Below are positions 51,910 to 60,237 of a DNA stretch of 64,000 bases, piece after piece. Source of the DNA: Gammaproteobacteria bacterium (GTDB lineage Bacteria > Pseudomonadota > Gammaproteobacteria > Steroidobacterales > GCA-2729495); the NCBI GenBank assembly GCA_030583605.1, contig CP129466.1, positions 2,859,001 through 2,923,000 of the forward strand, read 5' to 3'. The notes under the pieces were generated by a model. It searched no databases. It had not been told where the DNA came from and worked only from the letters and a program-made list of their open reading frames with translations. The stretch's first letter is position 1, and every line of letters starts with the position of its first letter. A program made the position numbers and the translations under genes.

Positions 51910-51923
51910 GTTCACGCTGCTGG

Positions 51924-52409
51924 CTACACGGCTGCCTGCGCGCGATAGCGACCGCGCCTGCGTTCCTGTACCGCCGACTCGAGCGGATCGATGACTGTCA
52001 GAAAATCATAGCGACGAAAATCCCGGTCGCGCGTGAACAGCGTTGCGACCCCATGCTGGCGCAGCAGCGCCGCAAGAAACGTGTCGGGAACCTGGTTCCC
52101 GCGCGGCCGCCCCTCCCTGGCAACCGTCTGATAGGTCCGCCAGAAATCCTCTTCTTCACCCAACGGACGGGCGTGAGGGAGCCGCAACAGGCTGTCGACG
52201 TTCGCCATGGCTTCCTCGGCCGTGAGCGGCTTGCGGAACACCGCGGGGTGCGTGGCGATGCGCAGATACGCAGCGAGCGTCGCCCACGCGAGGCAGAGCG
52301 TCTCGCTGCCCTCGGCGCACTGCCGGACGAAGGTGGCTGCGCGGGCGTGGACTGCACTGCTTTCATCCGATGCGTACACCAGGATGTTGGCGTCGATCGC
52401 GAAACTCAC
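51924..52409 (-). CDS. vapC: VapC-family PIN-domain toxin
   Basis: A 161-residue PIN RNase toxin. Acidic residues of the PIN site are at SFAIDANILVYASDE near the N-terminus and PDTFLAALLRQHGVATLFTRD with the following D-x-D-F in the second half. Targets are usually tRNA or rRNA. GTG 52409 overlaps the vapB stop as GTGA, so the pair is translationally coupled. Confidence 0.9.
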   Translation of the reverse strand: MSFAIDANILVYASDESSAVHARAATFVRQCAEGSETLCLAWATLAAYLRIATHPAVFRKPLTAEEAMANVDSLLRLPHARPLGEEEDFWRTYQTVAREGRPRGNQVPDTFLAALLRQHGVATLFTRDRDFRRYDFLTVIDPLESAVQERRRGRYRAQAAV

Positions 52410-52639
52410 GAGTGCTCCTCGAGCGCGCGATAAAGCGCCTCCTTGTCGGCGAGATCCACGAGCGGCGCCATCGGCCTGGAAACCCAGGTGAACGGCAGCT
52501 CCGCAGCCGGCGGCGGCTGAGCGCCCAGAGCCTGCGCGAGGAGATCGGAGACGAGGCGGCCGAGGGGCTTGCCGGAGCGCTTTTGCAGCTTGCGCAGCGC
52601 ACGCAACACCGGATCGTCGATATCGATGGTGGTGCGCAT
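52406..52639 (-). CDS. vapB: VapB-family RHH antitoxin
   Basis: A 77-residue antitoxin with an N-terminal ribbon-helix-helix (MRTTIDIDDPVLRALRKLQK) for dimerisation and DNA binding, and a C-terminal tail for VapC binding (WVSRPMAPLVDLADKEALY). It should repress the operon with VapC; a small palindrome lies just upstream. It forms a standard vapBC module with the downstream toxin. Confidence 0.88.
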   Translation of the reverse strand: MRTTIDIDDPVLRALRKLQKRSGKPLGRLVSDLLAQALGAQPPPAAELPFTWVSRPMAPLVDLADKEALYRALEEHS

Positions 52640-52663
52640 GATGCGGTGATGCTATGAACCGAC

Positions 52664-52674
52664 ACATCTGATGT
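52664..52674. promoter_or_regulatory. Small palindrome upstream of vapB
   Basis: ACATC-T-GATGT, 25 bases before the vapB start and next to repeat copy h. RHH antitoxins bind short palindromes of this size, so operator function is inferred. Confidence 0.4.
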
Positions 52675-52687
52675 CAACGGTATGTCA

Positions 52688-52723
52688 GGTGCCGGGTTTG
52701 GCTTATTGGCTTATTGGCTTATT
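52688..52723 (+). repeat. GGTGCCGGGTTTGGCTT repeat, copy h (three octamer units)
   Basis: GGTGCCGGGTTTGGCTTATT then GGCTTATTGGCTTATT, the longest copy, with three TTGGCTTA units. It overlaps the last bases of the RAYT gene, supplying its stop codon (TTA on this strand at 52719-52721). Confidence 0.92.
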
Positions 52724-53600
52724 TCGACCCGTCGCGGCGCGACACAGACTTCGACAGCGAGGCCACATGGCGCTCGAACCGCCGCGCCAGCACGGAAAGG
52801 GTGCCCGAGCCGGAGGCCCGGCATTCCATAGCGATTCGCGCCCGAACATCGGCAAAGCGACGCGCCCTCGACCGGCTGCGAAGTTCGGCTTCCGTGACAC
52901 CATGCGTTGCGCAAATCCGTGCGATCAGGTCATCGAGCGGCTCGCCAACGGATGCGCTTCGCCCGCTGGCAGAAATTGAGCGTGCGGTGTGCGCCTCAGT
53001 CGTCTCAGGCAACGAATCCGAAGGCCGCGGCCCTGTCACGCGATCGTCGCTCACCGGCGACGGGTCGGCGAACAGACCGGCGTAAGCCGATCTCGCTCTC
53101 GCCGGATCGAGGTCCAGCAGGTCCAGAACGAACTTCGTCTGCAACCACGCCGGTCCGCTGAAACCCATGTACCCACGGTGGCCGGACCAGCGATACCGGG
53201 TCGGATCGGCCGTCAGACCCGCGCGCACCGGGTTCAGATGCACGTAGCGCACCGCTGCCAGCAGTTGCTGGTCCGCTTGCACGAGCACCGCATGGTATCG
53301 TCGCTCGAAGAGGTGCCCGGTGGTACCGAGGCCTTTCTGGAAGTGCCGCGCATACCGGGTCGCCAGCCGCTGCATCATCCGGCTCAGCGGCTCGTCGCCT
53401 ACCTGCACCACCAGGTGCAGGTGATTGGTCATCCAGCAATAGGCGTGAATGCTCGCATCGAGCCGCACAAGGATGTCCGACACCATGCCATCGAGGACGT
53501 CGCGATCATGGTCACAGACGAAAATCGGCTGACGATGGTTGCCGCGCAGCGTGACATGATAGAAGCCGCCCGGGACGTGGGTGCGCAGTCGGCGTGGCAT
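52719..53600 (-). mobile_element. REP-associated tyrosine transposase (RAYT), IS200/Y1 type
   Basis: A 293-residue HUH transposase that makes single-strand cuts and handles hairpin repeats. The HUH motif is His60-Leu-His62 (CWMTNHLHLVVQ) and the catalytic Tyr is Tyr119 in RYVHLNPVRAGL. The N-terminus PGGFYHVTLRGNHRQPIF is typical of the TnpREP group. The C-terminal 110 residues have an additional helical domain (ERHVASLSKSV). Start ATG 53600. It is flanked by inverted copies of one short repeat, h at 52688-52723 (overlapping its 3' end) and i at 53698-53726. The same repeat is found at seven other places in the window, which suggests that this protein mobilises them. Confidence 0.9.
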
Positions 53601-53697
53601 GCGGGTCTCCGCGGGGTTCAGCCCCGGAAATCTGGCCCGTCGGCCATGCGCAGCCAACCCGATTTTCGCCCCGATATGTAGCAGAATGAGTGCACTG

Positions 53698-53726
53698 CAA
53701 TAAGCCAATAAGCCAAACCCGGCACC
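53698..53726 (-). repeat. GGTGCCGGGTTTGGCTT repeat, copy i
   Basis: CAATAAGCCAATAAGCCAAA then CCCGGCACC, inverted relative to copy h. It ends three bases before the ATG of the methyltransferase gene. Confidence 0.92.
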
Positions 53727-53729
53727 TAT

Positions 53730-54467
53730 ATGACATCGATACCGCGCTTCGGGGTGAAGGACATGGTGCCGACGCTGAACGGCACCGGATTCATGTTCGA
53801 GGTGCGCGACGGCTACGCCGAAGAATGGATCAGCTTCGCCGGTCGCAGCCCGGACCCGGTGCTCGAGGTCGGCTGCGCCTACGGGGTGGCAACCATCCCG
53901 GCGCTGGAGGCCGGCGCGCAGGTCGTCGCCTGCGACATGGAACCCGGCCACCTGCAGATCCTCGCCGAACGGGTCACGCCCTCGTTGCGCACGCGGCTCA
54001 CCTGCGTGGCCGGCCGGCTGCAGGATGTGGATTTCGCCCCGGGCCGCTTCAGCGCGATCCTCTGCTCACGCGTGCTGCACTTCCTCACCGGCGAAGAAAT
54101 AGACACCGCGATCGCGCGGATGACCACTTGGCTGAAACCGGGCGGCCGGCTCTACCTGGTCGCCGACACGCCTTACGGCATCTGGCGCAATTTCATCCCG
54201 GCCTTCGAAGAGAACAAGCGCAGGGGCGTGCGCTGGCCGGGGATGATGGTGGGACTGCACAACTACCTGCCCACCCCGGGGCTGCAGAAGCACATCGACA
54301 AGCCCGCGTTCATGAACCTGCTCGACGCCGAACTGCTCGCGCGCATCTGCGCCGACGCGGGCCTGCAGGTGAAACGCGCCACTTTCATCGACCGCAGCGA
54401 CTTCAAGGGACTCGGCGCGCTCGACGGCCGCGAGAATGCGGGCGCGCTCGCACTGAAGCCCCGGTAG
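53730..54467 (+). CDS. Class I SAM-dependent methyltransferase
   Basis: A 245-residue cytoplasmic enzyme. The SAM motif is VLEVGCAYGVATIPALEAGA, with ACDMEP as the acidic second strand and WLKPGGRLYLVADTPYG as motif III. The substrate is unknown. The ATG follows repeat copy i by three bases and has no ribosome site; a later ATG (53763) has GAAGGA just before it but too close. The repeat insertion may have changed or removed its upstream region. It might still be transcribed from elsewhere. Confidence 0.8.
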   Translation: MTSIPRFGVKDMVPTLNGTGFMFEVRDGYAEEWISFAGRSPDPVLEVGCAYGVATIPALEAGAQVVACDMEPGHLQILAERVTPSLRTRLTCVAGRLQDVDFAPGRFSAILCSRVLHFLTGEEIDTAIARMTTWLKPGGRLYLVADTPYGIWRNFIPAFEENKRRGVRWPGMMVGLHNYLPTPGLQKHIDKPAFMNLLDAELLARICADAGLQVKRATFIDRSDFKGLGALDGRENAGALALKPR

Positions 54468-54633
54468 TCCGCATGGCGGCGCGGGCGCTGCGCCGCGCCG
54501 CGCACCGCGGCTGCGCCGGCATCCCCCGCGCGGCTGACATAACTCCGCAGGGATGAGGTAAAAACGCCTGTAGTCACGGGGAATGTGTCGAAATGCCCGG
54601 ACGCAGGTCCTCGGCCCGGAGCCTGCACGAAGC

Positions 54634-54639
54634 TAGAAT
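54634..54639 (+). promoter_or_regulatory. Possible -10 element for the 84-residue gene
   Basis: TAGAAT, 45 bases before ATG 54684, has a good -10 form but no clear -35 match 17 bases upstream. Confidence 0.3.
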
Positions 54640-54683
54640 TCGCACGGCTCGAATAACAAACGAACAAACAGAACAACACCACG

Positions 54684-54938
54684 ATGAACGAAGTATCGAG
54701 CCGGGTACTCGATTACCTCGGCTACAAAAACAAGCGCAGCACGGCAGACTGGGCCGAGCGACTCTGGCGACAACACCTCGACGGCGAGCCGGTGGACATC
54801 CGGCTCGACGAAGACAGGCGTCGTTATGGCGATCTCACGACCCGTCTCGAGCAGGCGCGCTCACTCGCCCGCAAGCTGCACACCCGCCGTACCAGGCACG
54901 CTCCACAGTTCCAGTCGCTGGCCGGCGAGCTGCGCTAG
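54684..54938 (+). CDS. 84-residue hypothetical protein
   Basis: A small basic, helical protein (SRVLDYLGYKNKRSTADWAE, ARSLARKLHTRRTRHAPQF). No family recognised. The reading frame is free of rare features, and its composition fits neighbouring genes. It lies between the methyltransferase and kinase genes with 216 and 268 free bases on either side, so it is probably monocistronic. Confidence 0.5.
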   Translation: MNEVSSRVLDYLGYKNKRSTADWAERLWRQHLDGEPVDIRLDEDRRRYGDLTTRLEQARSLARKLHTRRTRHAPQFQSLAGELR

Positions 54939-55206
54939 CGCTCGCCGGTACGGCCGGAGCCGACCCGTGCGCGGTCCGCGCGCCCGTGCACGTGTGAACC
55001 GCATCTCAATCAGGCGAGATTCTGCCGGCCGGGGCGCTCCGCCCACGCTGCGCCGCCGTTGATTCGTGAGCAGGGTCACCGGGTCGCAAGCCGCCCGGTT
55101 GCTAGACTCGATGACAGGTGTGGCTCCGCCGAACGCTCCCGGCGGGAACGCGATCATGCCGCACGCATCGAGGGCCTCCAGGATCGCGGTCTGCAGCGGC
55201 AATCGT

Positions 55207-57240
55207 ATGGCTAGCGCCCCGCCATTGAATGGATCCGAACGTACGGGCAGCTCTTTTGCCGAAGCGCTGCACGGGCTCGCTGCCGGCAGCGTCAGCCTCG
55301 GCTACACGCGGCAGGCGCTCGCGGCAGCGCTGGCCGCGGGTGGGCCGGGCGCGAGCGGTGCGCGATCGCTGATCGCCGCCGCCTGGGAGGACGGACACCT
55401 CAGCGCCGAGGACTACGAGGCGCTCGCTGCCGACCTCGGCCACGACCTGCGGGAAGATGATCCCACCGAGTGGTCCGACGCGCTGGTGAGCGAATTCGCC
55501 CCGACCGGCGACACCGCCCAGCAGCAGCCCGACGCGGCCGGACACGAGGACGGGCAGCCGCGTGTCGCCCCGCTCGCCCCCGACGCCGTGTTGCGCGAAC
55601 GCTTCGTCCTGCAGTCGCAGGTCGATACCAGTGGCATGAGCGAGGTTTACAAAGCGCTCGACCGGCGTCGCCAGGAAGCCGGCGCGGCCAATCCCTGGAT
55701 CGCCATCAAGCTCGTCGCCCCGGCCTGCCCCCGCTACCGCGAAGCGCTGCGCCTGCTGCAACGGGAAGCCGCGCTCGCCCAGCGCCTGGAGCACCCGCAC
55801 ATCGTGCGCGTATTCGACTTCGACCGCGACGGCGATCACGCCTTCATCACGATGGAGTGGCTCGAGGGCGAGTCGCTCGCGGCGCTGCTGACCCGCCAGC
55901 AGCACCGCCCCCTCGCGGGCGCACTCGCGCGCCAGATCCTGACCGAGGTCGCCGACGCCTTGCAGTTTGCGCACAGCTGCGCCATCACTCACGCGGACGT
56001 CAAGCCCGGCAACATATTCCTCACGCGCGAGGGCCCCGTAAAACTGCTCGACTTCGGCGTTGCGCGTGACGGCGACGAGCAGGCCACCGACGCACGCACT
56101 CCCGCCTACGCGAGTTGCGAGGTGCTCGAAGGCCAGAGCCCGACGCCACAGGACGATGTCTACGCGCTCGCCTGTGTCGCCTACCGCATGCTGGCCGGTC
56201 GCCGGGTTTTCGGCCACGACGATGCACTCGGCGCCGAACGCGCCGGCCGTCGCCCGGCACGCATCCACCGGCTGACCGACGGCCAGTGGCAGGCGCTGGC
56301 GCAGGCACTGGCCTTGCGCCGCGAAGCGCGCACTGCGGATGTCGCGGGTTTCATCCAGGCATTCAATGCAACGCCCGCCCCAGCAGCGCCGGTGATCACG
56401 GCGGCAACCGTTGCGACCGTCGTGCCGCCCGCACGCCGGCGCCCGGCATGGCTTGCCCTCGGAGCCGGTGTCGCGCTCGTGGCGCTCGCCCTCATCCTTT
56501 GGCGCAGCCCGGCGCCGGCGCCGCAGGCAACCGCCACGACGACGGCGCCACTCCGCGACGCGCCCACGGGCCTCGTAGGTCCGCCCCTGCCGGAACCCAT
56601 CGTGGCGCCGGTTGCGCCGGCATCCCGAAAATCTGCAACCGCTCCGGCGGCGAGAGCGCCGAAGCACACTTCACCACCGCGGGACGAACGGCCCACGGAC
56701 CGGGCGCCAGAGACACCGGCGACACCACTGGCCACCGCGCCATCCACGACCCGCGAGTCTGCGGACATCACCGCGCCGCAGAGCGTGACCCCGGCGGTCG
56801 CGGCGTCGGCACCGGGCCCGGCCATCGCACCGGCCGTCAGTGTGGCGCCGCCGGCCCTGCCACCCGCGCCGGGCACAGCCACGGCGGCACCGACGCTGGA
56901 CGCACCATCACCGGCGCCGCTGGCGCCGCCGATCGACGCACCGCCGCCACCCGGACTGCGCGAGGTCGCACTCGCCTCGCTCAAGTTCCGTCGCTACGTG
57001 GAACCGCGGCCGCGGTGGCGCAACCTCGAGCCGGATCCGGCGGGCTGGGTGGACCTGAGTTTTGTCGTCGACGCACAGGGCGAAACCCGTGACGTCACCG
57101 TGACCGATGCGAGCCCGGCCGGCCGCTATGACGAAGCCGCCAGTGCGGCAGTCCGGCGCTGGCGTTTCGAGCCGGTCACCGAGGGTGGGCAGCCGGTCGA
57201 ACGGCGCTCGGCGGTACGCCTGCGCTTCGAGCCGGAGTGA
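55207..57240 (+). CDS. Transmembrane Ser/Thr kinase fused to a TonB C-terminal domain
   Basis: A 677-residue protein. Residues 1-125 are an unassigned helical region; residues about 128-395 are a Hanks-type kinase with AIK (Lys near 165), catalytic loop HADVKPGNIFL (about 262) where HAD replaces HRD, and LDFGVAR (about 281). One membrane helix follows (LALGAGVALVALALILW, about 415-432), then a Pro/Ala/Thr-rich linker of about 150 residues and a TonB C-terminal domain (SFVVDAQGETRDVTV and AVRRWRFEP). It thus places a cytoplasmic kinase and a periplasmic TonB-like module in one chain. Start ATG 55207 is the best fit. It is convergent with the SDR gene, one base apart. Confidence 0.85.
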   Translation: MASAPPLNGSERTGSSFAEALHGLAAGSVSLGYTRQALAAALAAGGPGASGARSLIAAAWEDGHLSAEDYEALAADLGHDLREDDPTEWSDALVSEFAPTGDTAQQQPDAAGHEDGQPRVAPLAPDAVLRERFVLQSQVDTSGMSEVYKALDRRRQEAGAANPWIAIKLVAPACPRYREALRLLQREAALAQRLEHPHIVRVFDFDRDGDHAFITMEWLEGESLAALLTRQQHRPLAGALARQILTEVADALQFAHSCAITHADVKPGNIFLTREGPVKLLDFGVARDGDEQATDARTPAYASCEVLEGQSPTPQDDVYALACVAYRMLAGRRVFGHDDALGAERAGRRPARIHRLTDGQWQALAQALALRREARTADVAGFIQAFNATPAPAAPVITAATVATVVPPARRRPAWLALGAGVALVALALILWRSPAPAPQATATTTAPLRDAPTGLVGPPLPEPIVAPVAPASRKSATAPAARAPKHTSPPRDERPTDRAPETPATPLATAPSTTRESADITAPQSVTPAVAASAPGPAIAPAVSVAPPALPPAPGTATAAPTLDAPSPAPLAPPIDAPPPPGLREVALASLKFRRYVEPRPRWRNLEPDPAGWVDLSFVVDAQGETRDVTVTDASPAGRYDEAASAAVRRWRFEPVTEGGQPVERRSAVRLRFEPE

Positions 57241-57241
57241 G

Positions 57242-58039
57242 TCACAGCCCGAGCGGGCCGAACAGGTCACGCTTGACGAACAACGATCTGAAAAACCGCC
57301 AGCGCACCTTGCCGTCGGTGAGCCAGCGCACCGCGGCACCGTTCTTCTGTGCGGCGAGCATGCCCTCGACGAGAAACGGCGTCACCGTCTCGACGGTGTC
57401 GGCGAGGATGTTGAGGATCTTCTTGCTCTGCTCCCAGCGCTCGCCGCGACGCTCGGGCGGAGGCACCAGCAGATCGGTCACGACGATGCCGGGGCTGAGA
57501 AAGCCCATCCGGACCGGGGTGCCGGCCAGCTCTTTCGCCATCGCCCGGGTGAAATAGCGCACCGCGTATTTCGTGGCACCGTACACGCCCACCGTCGGGC
57601 GAATGGCGCCGTTGCTGCCGAAGCCTTCCATGTTCCAGATCCAGCCGCCCTTCTGGCGGTACATGCCGGTCATGCAGACGCGGTTGCAGTTCATCAGCCC
57701 GATCAGGTTGGTGGTGACGGTGCTCTGCATGTCCTGCGGCGGCAACATGAAGAACGGCACCTTGATGCCATCGCGCCCGGCGTTGTTGACCCAGATGTCG
57801 ACGCGGCCGAAGGCTGCCGCGGCCGCATCCCAGAGCGTCTGCACTGCGGCGAACTCGCCGACGTCGCAGGGCTGCCCCGCGATCGTCCCCTGCGGGAACC
57901 CGCGGCGAAGATCGGCAACGGCGCGATCCACGGCCGCGCGGTCGCGGCTCGACACCATGACCGCATGGCCGCGCCGGAGGAACTCGCGCGCCATGCCGAG
58001 TCCGATGCCCTTGGTGCTGCCGGTAATCACGACATTCAC
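57242..58039 (-). CDS. Short-chain dehydrogenase/reductase
   Basis: A 265-residue NAD(P) enzyme of the classical SDR fold. The cofactor motif is NVVITGSTKGIGLGMA, VNNAG supports the fold, and the catalytic Tyr-Lys pair is in VGVYGATKYAVRYF, with the active Ser expected about 12 residues earlier but less obvious there. GTG 58039 is chosen. The substrate is unknown. It is convergent with the kinase-TonB gene and divergent from the MFS gene. Confidence 0.85.
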   Translation of the reverse strand: MNVVITGSTKGIGLGMAREFLRRGHAVMVSSRDRAAVDRAVADLRRGFPQGTIAGQPCDVGEFAAVQTLWDAAAAAFGRVDIWVNNAGRDGIKVPFFMLPPQDMQSTVTTNLIGLMNCNRVCMTGMYRQKGGWIWNMEGFGSNGAIRPTVGVYGATKYAVRYFTRAMAKELAGTPVRMGFLSPGIVVTDLLVPPPERRGERWEQSKKILNILADTVETVTPFLVEGMLAAQKNGAAVRWLTDGKVRWRFFRSLFVKRDLFGPLGL

Positions 58040-58275
58040 GACGCTTGCTCCCTCGGCCCCCGCCGCAATGAAGTGTCGCAGGTCCCGCGCCGACATGCAG
58101 CCGGCCGCTATCTGTGCGCATACCCGCAGGCAGGCGACCTGATGCACGCCCGGGCGCTCCCGCAGGTACGCCGGCCGGCGGGAATGGTCAGCGCCGTGCG
58201 CGGCGGCTGCGCCGCGGGGCACGCCGTGCGACCATGCCGCCGGGGCCGGGAACACGCCTCAGGGGGCGACACTGC

Positions 58276-59511
58276 ATGGGAGCACCGCAAGATACCGACG
58301 AACCGCCGCAGGAGGGTTTCCGCTCCCGGCTCGCACTGATCGCCGTCGGCGTCACCCTGTTCGCCATCGGCCAGTCGCTGCTGTTCACCATCGTTTCGCC
58401 GCTGGCCCGCGCCACCGGACTTTCCGAGATCCAGTTCGGACTGGTGCTGACGCTGGCGAGCCTGCCGCTGGTCGTCGGTGCGCCGTTTTGGGGCAGGAGA
58501 AGCGATCGCGTCGGACGCAAGCCCATCTTCGTCTTCGGCCTGGCCGGCAGCGCCGCCGGCACCGCACTGGTCGCATTCGCCCTGCACGCGCGCATGGCCG
58601 GCTGGATCACGGTCGGCGGCCTGGTGGCGGGGCTGCTGGTCGCGCGTGGACTGTACTCGGCGACCGCATCGGCCCTGTATCCGTCGGCCGGCGGCTACAT
58701 CGCCGATGTAACCAGTCTCGCCAACCGTGCCCAGGGTATGGCGATGCTCGGCGCATCCAACAGTTTCGGGGCCATCCTCGGCCCGCTGATGGCCGCCGCC
58801 CTCTCGTTCGTCGGTCCCCTGTTCCCGATGTATGTCGCCGCGGTCATCATGGCCGCTGGCGCCGTGACGGCCGGGCGGTTGCTGAAGGAACCCGAGCGGC
58901 ATCGCACGTCAGACAGCCGCTCCGACCTGCGCCCGACCGATCGGCGGATCCGGCCCTTCATGGTGATGTGGCTGGCGTTCTTCCTGACGTTTTCCTCGGT
59001 ACAGATCACCACCGCGTTTTTCATCCAGGACCGCCTCGGAGTCGCCGAACCGGCCGGCGTCGTGCGCGTCGCGAGTATCTGTCTGGTGGCGATGGCGGTG
59101 GTGATCACCGTGATGCAGGGCGTGGTGTTCCAGATGCGGCGGATCCGGCCCCGGGTGCTGCTGCGCTGCTGCGGGCCGGCGTTCGCCACTTCGCTGCTCG
59201 TCATGGCCGCGGCGCACAGCACGCTCGGGCTGGTCGCCGGCTTCGCCGTGCTCGGCCTCGCGTTTGCGTGCGCCACGCCGGGCATCAGCGGCGGCGCGAG
59301 CATGACGGTGGAACCCCACCAGCAGGGCGCGGCCTCCGGTTACCTCGCGGCAGCCAATACCGTCGGCGCGATTTTCGGCCCGCTGGTCGGAACCTCCGTC
59401 TACCGACTCGGAACCCCGGCAGTGCTCTACGCCGGCGCCGCGCTGTTCGTGCTGGTGAGCCTGTACGCCTTCACCATCGAGATTCCGGAGCAGCGCTACC
59501 GGAGCATTTGA
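58276..59511 (+). CDS. MFS transporter
   Basis: A 411-residue inner-membrane permease with twelve hydrophobic segments. The MFS motif between helices 2 and 3 is GRRSDRVGRKPIFVFG, and a second related loop is at MRRIRPRVLLRCC. The sequence is drug/metabolite efflux-like (TetA/MdfA type). Start ATG 58276 has a clean N-terminal loop. No regulator is next to it. Substrate unknown. Confidence 0.88.
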   Translation: MGAPQDTDEPPQEGFRSRLALIAVGVTLFAIGQSLLFTIVSPLARATGLSEIQFGLVLTLASLPLVVGAPFWGRRSDRVGRKPIFVFGLAGSAAGTALVAFALHARMAGWITVGGLVAGLLVARGLYSATASALYPSAGGYIADVTSLANRAQGMAMLGASNSFGAILGPLMAAALSFVGPLFPMYVAAVIMAAGAVTAGRLLKEPERHRTSDSRSDLRPTDRRIRPFMVMWLAFFLTFSSVQITTAFFIQDRLGVAEPAGVVRVASICLVAMAVVITVMQGVVFQMRRIRPRVLLRCCGPAFATSLLVMAAAHSTLGLVAGFAVLGLAFACATPGISGGASMTVEPHQQGAASGYLAAANTVGAIFGPLVGTSVYRLGTPAVLYAGAALFVLVSLYAFTIEIPEQRYRSI

Positions 59512-59631
59512 CGATCAGGCGAGAGGCACACGGCAGCTTGGCGACGGCAGTTGCGTCGCGGACGGCTGACGCCGGTGGACTCCGGGACGACGTCGGCCCC
59601 CTCGTGCTCCACAAGAAGAATGCGGCGGCAT

Positions 59632-60132
59632 TCAAACTTTCATGTGCTCCGGCAGCTTGGCCTCGACCCCCTTGCGATACGTGGTGTAGATCACTACCGG
59701 GATGCCGAGATCACCAAGGTTCTCGTGAATGAACGGCTCGACGTCGCTCCAGTCGAGCCGGCCGACGCCCGTGGCAAGCCGAGGCAGCGCAATGCTCCGG
59801 AATTTTTCCGCGAGCGCGAGTTCGCGCAAATTGCGCAGCGCATGGTTCACATAGGGCACCGTGGCCCGCCCGGGCTTTGCGCCCTTGCCGTAGGCCGCCT
59901 CCTGGGTGAACAGGCCGACGATCCGCCGGCCACCCGTCCCGGCCCAGGCCCACAGGCCTCCGGGCTTCGCGTGGGTCGACTGGCAGTAGTGGCGGAAGTC
60001 CTTGTACATCGCCGGCCACTGCTGGCGCAGTGCCAGCGCCAGGCCCTGGCGGAAGTCGTCGTTGGGCGCGACACCATGAGCGATGACCTGGGTCCTGCTC
60101 AGCAGGATGTCGCCGGTGACTTGCAGCAGCAT
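59632..60132 (-). CDS. Macrodomain (ADP-ribose-binding) protein
   Basis: A 166-residue macro-domain protein. Key segments are LLQVTGDILLSRTQVIAHGV, a KDFRHYCQSTHAK loop, GLFTQEAAYGKGAKPGRATV, and IALPRLATGVGRLDW. These proteins bind or remove ADP-ribose from proteins or nucleic acids. The ATG at 60132 is preferred. It is divergent from the PRMT-like methyltransferase gene (105 bases). Confidence 0.82.
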   Translation of the reverse strand: MLLQVTGDILLSRTQVIAHGVAPNDDFRQGLALALRQQWPAMYKDFRHYCQSTHAKPGGLWAWAGTGGRRIVGLFTQEAAYGKGAKPGRATVPYVNHALRNLRELALAEKFRSIALPRLATGVGRLDWSDVEPFIHENLGDLGIPVVIYTTYRKGVEAKLPEHMKV

Positions 60133-60237
60133 GTCGTCTCCATTGCGCGAATGTGCTTGCCGCGAGAATAGCACGGACCCCGGGCAGCGCGACCGCCGTG
60201 CTAGAGTCCGGGCACCACGACTGCGGGCACGTGCACC

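Noticed and set aside
34194..53726. Repeats considered as CRISPR
   Set aside because: The copies are far apart, in both orientations, and with no regular spacers or cas genes.
34194..53726. Repeats considered as integron attC sites
   Set aside because: No RYYYAAC/GTTRRRY pairs at the ends, no integrase in the window, and the repeats are linked to a RAYT instead.
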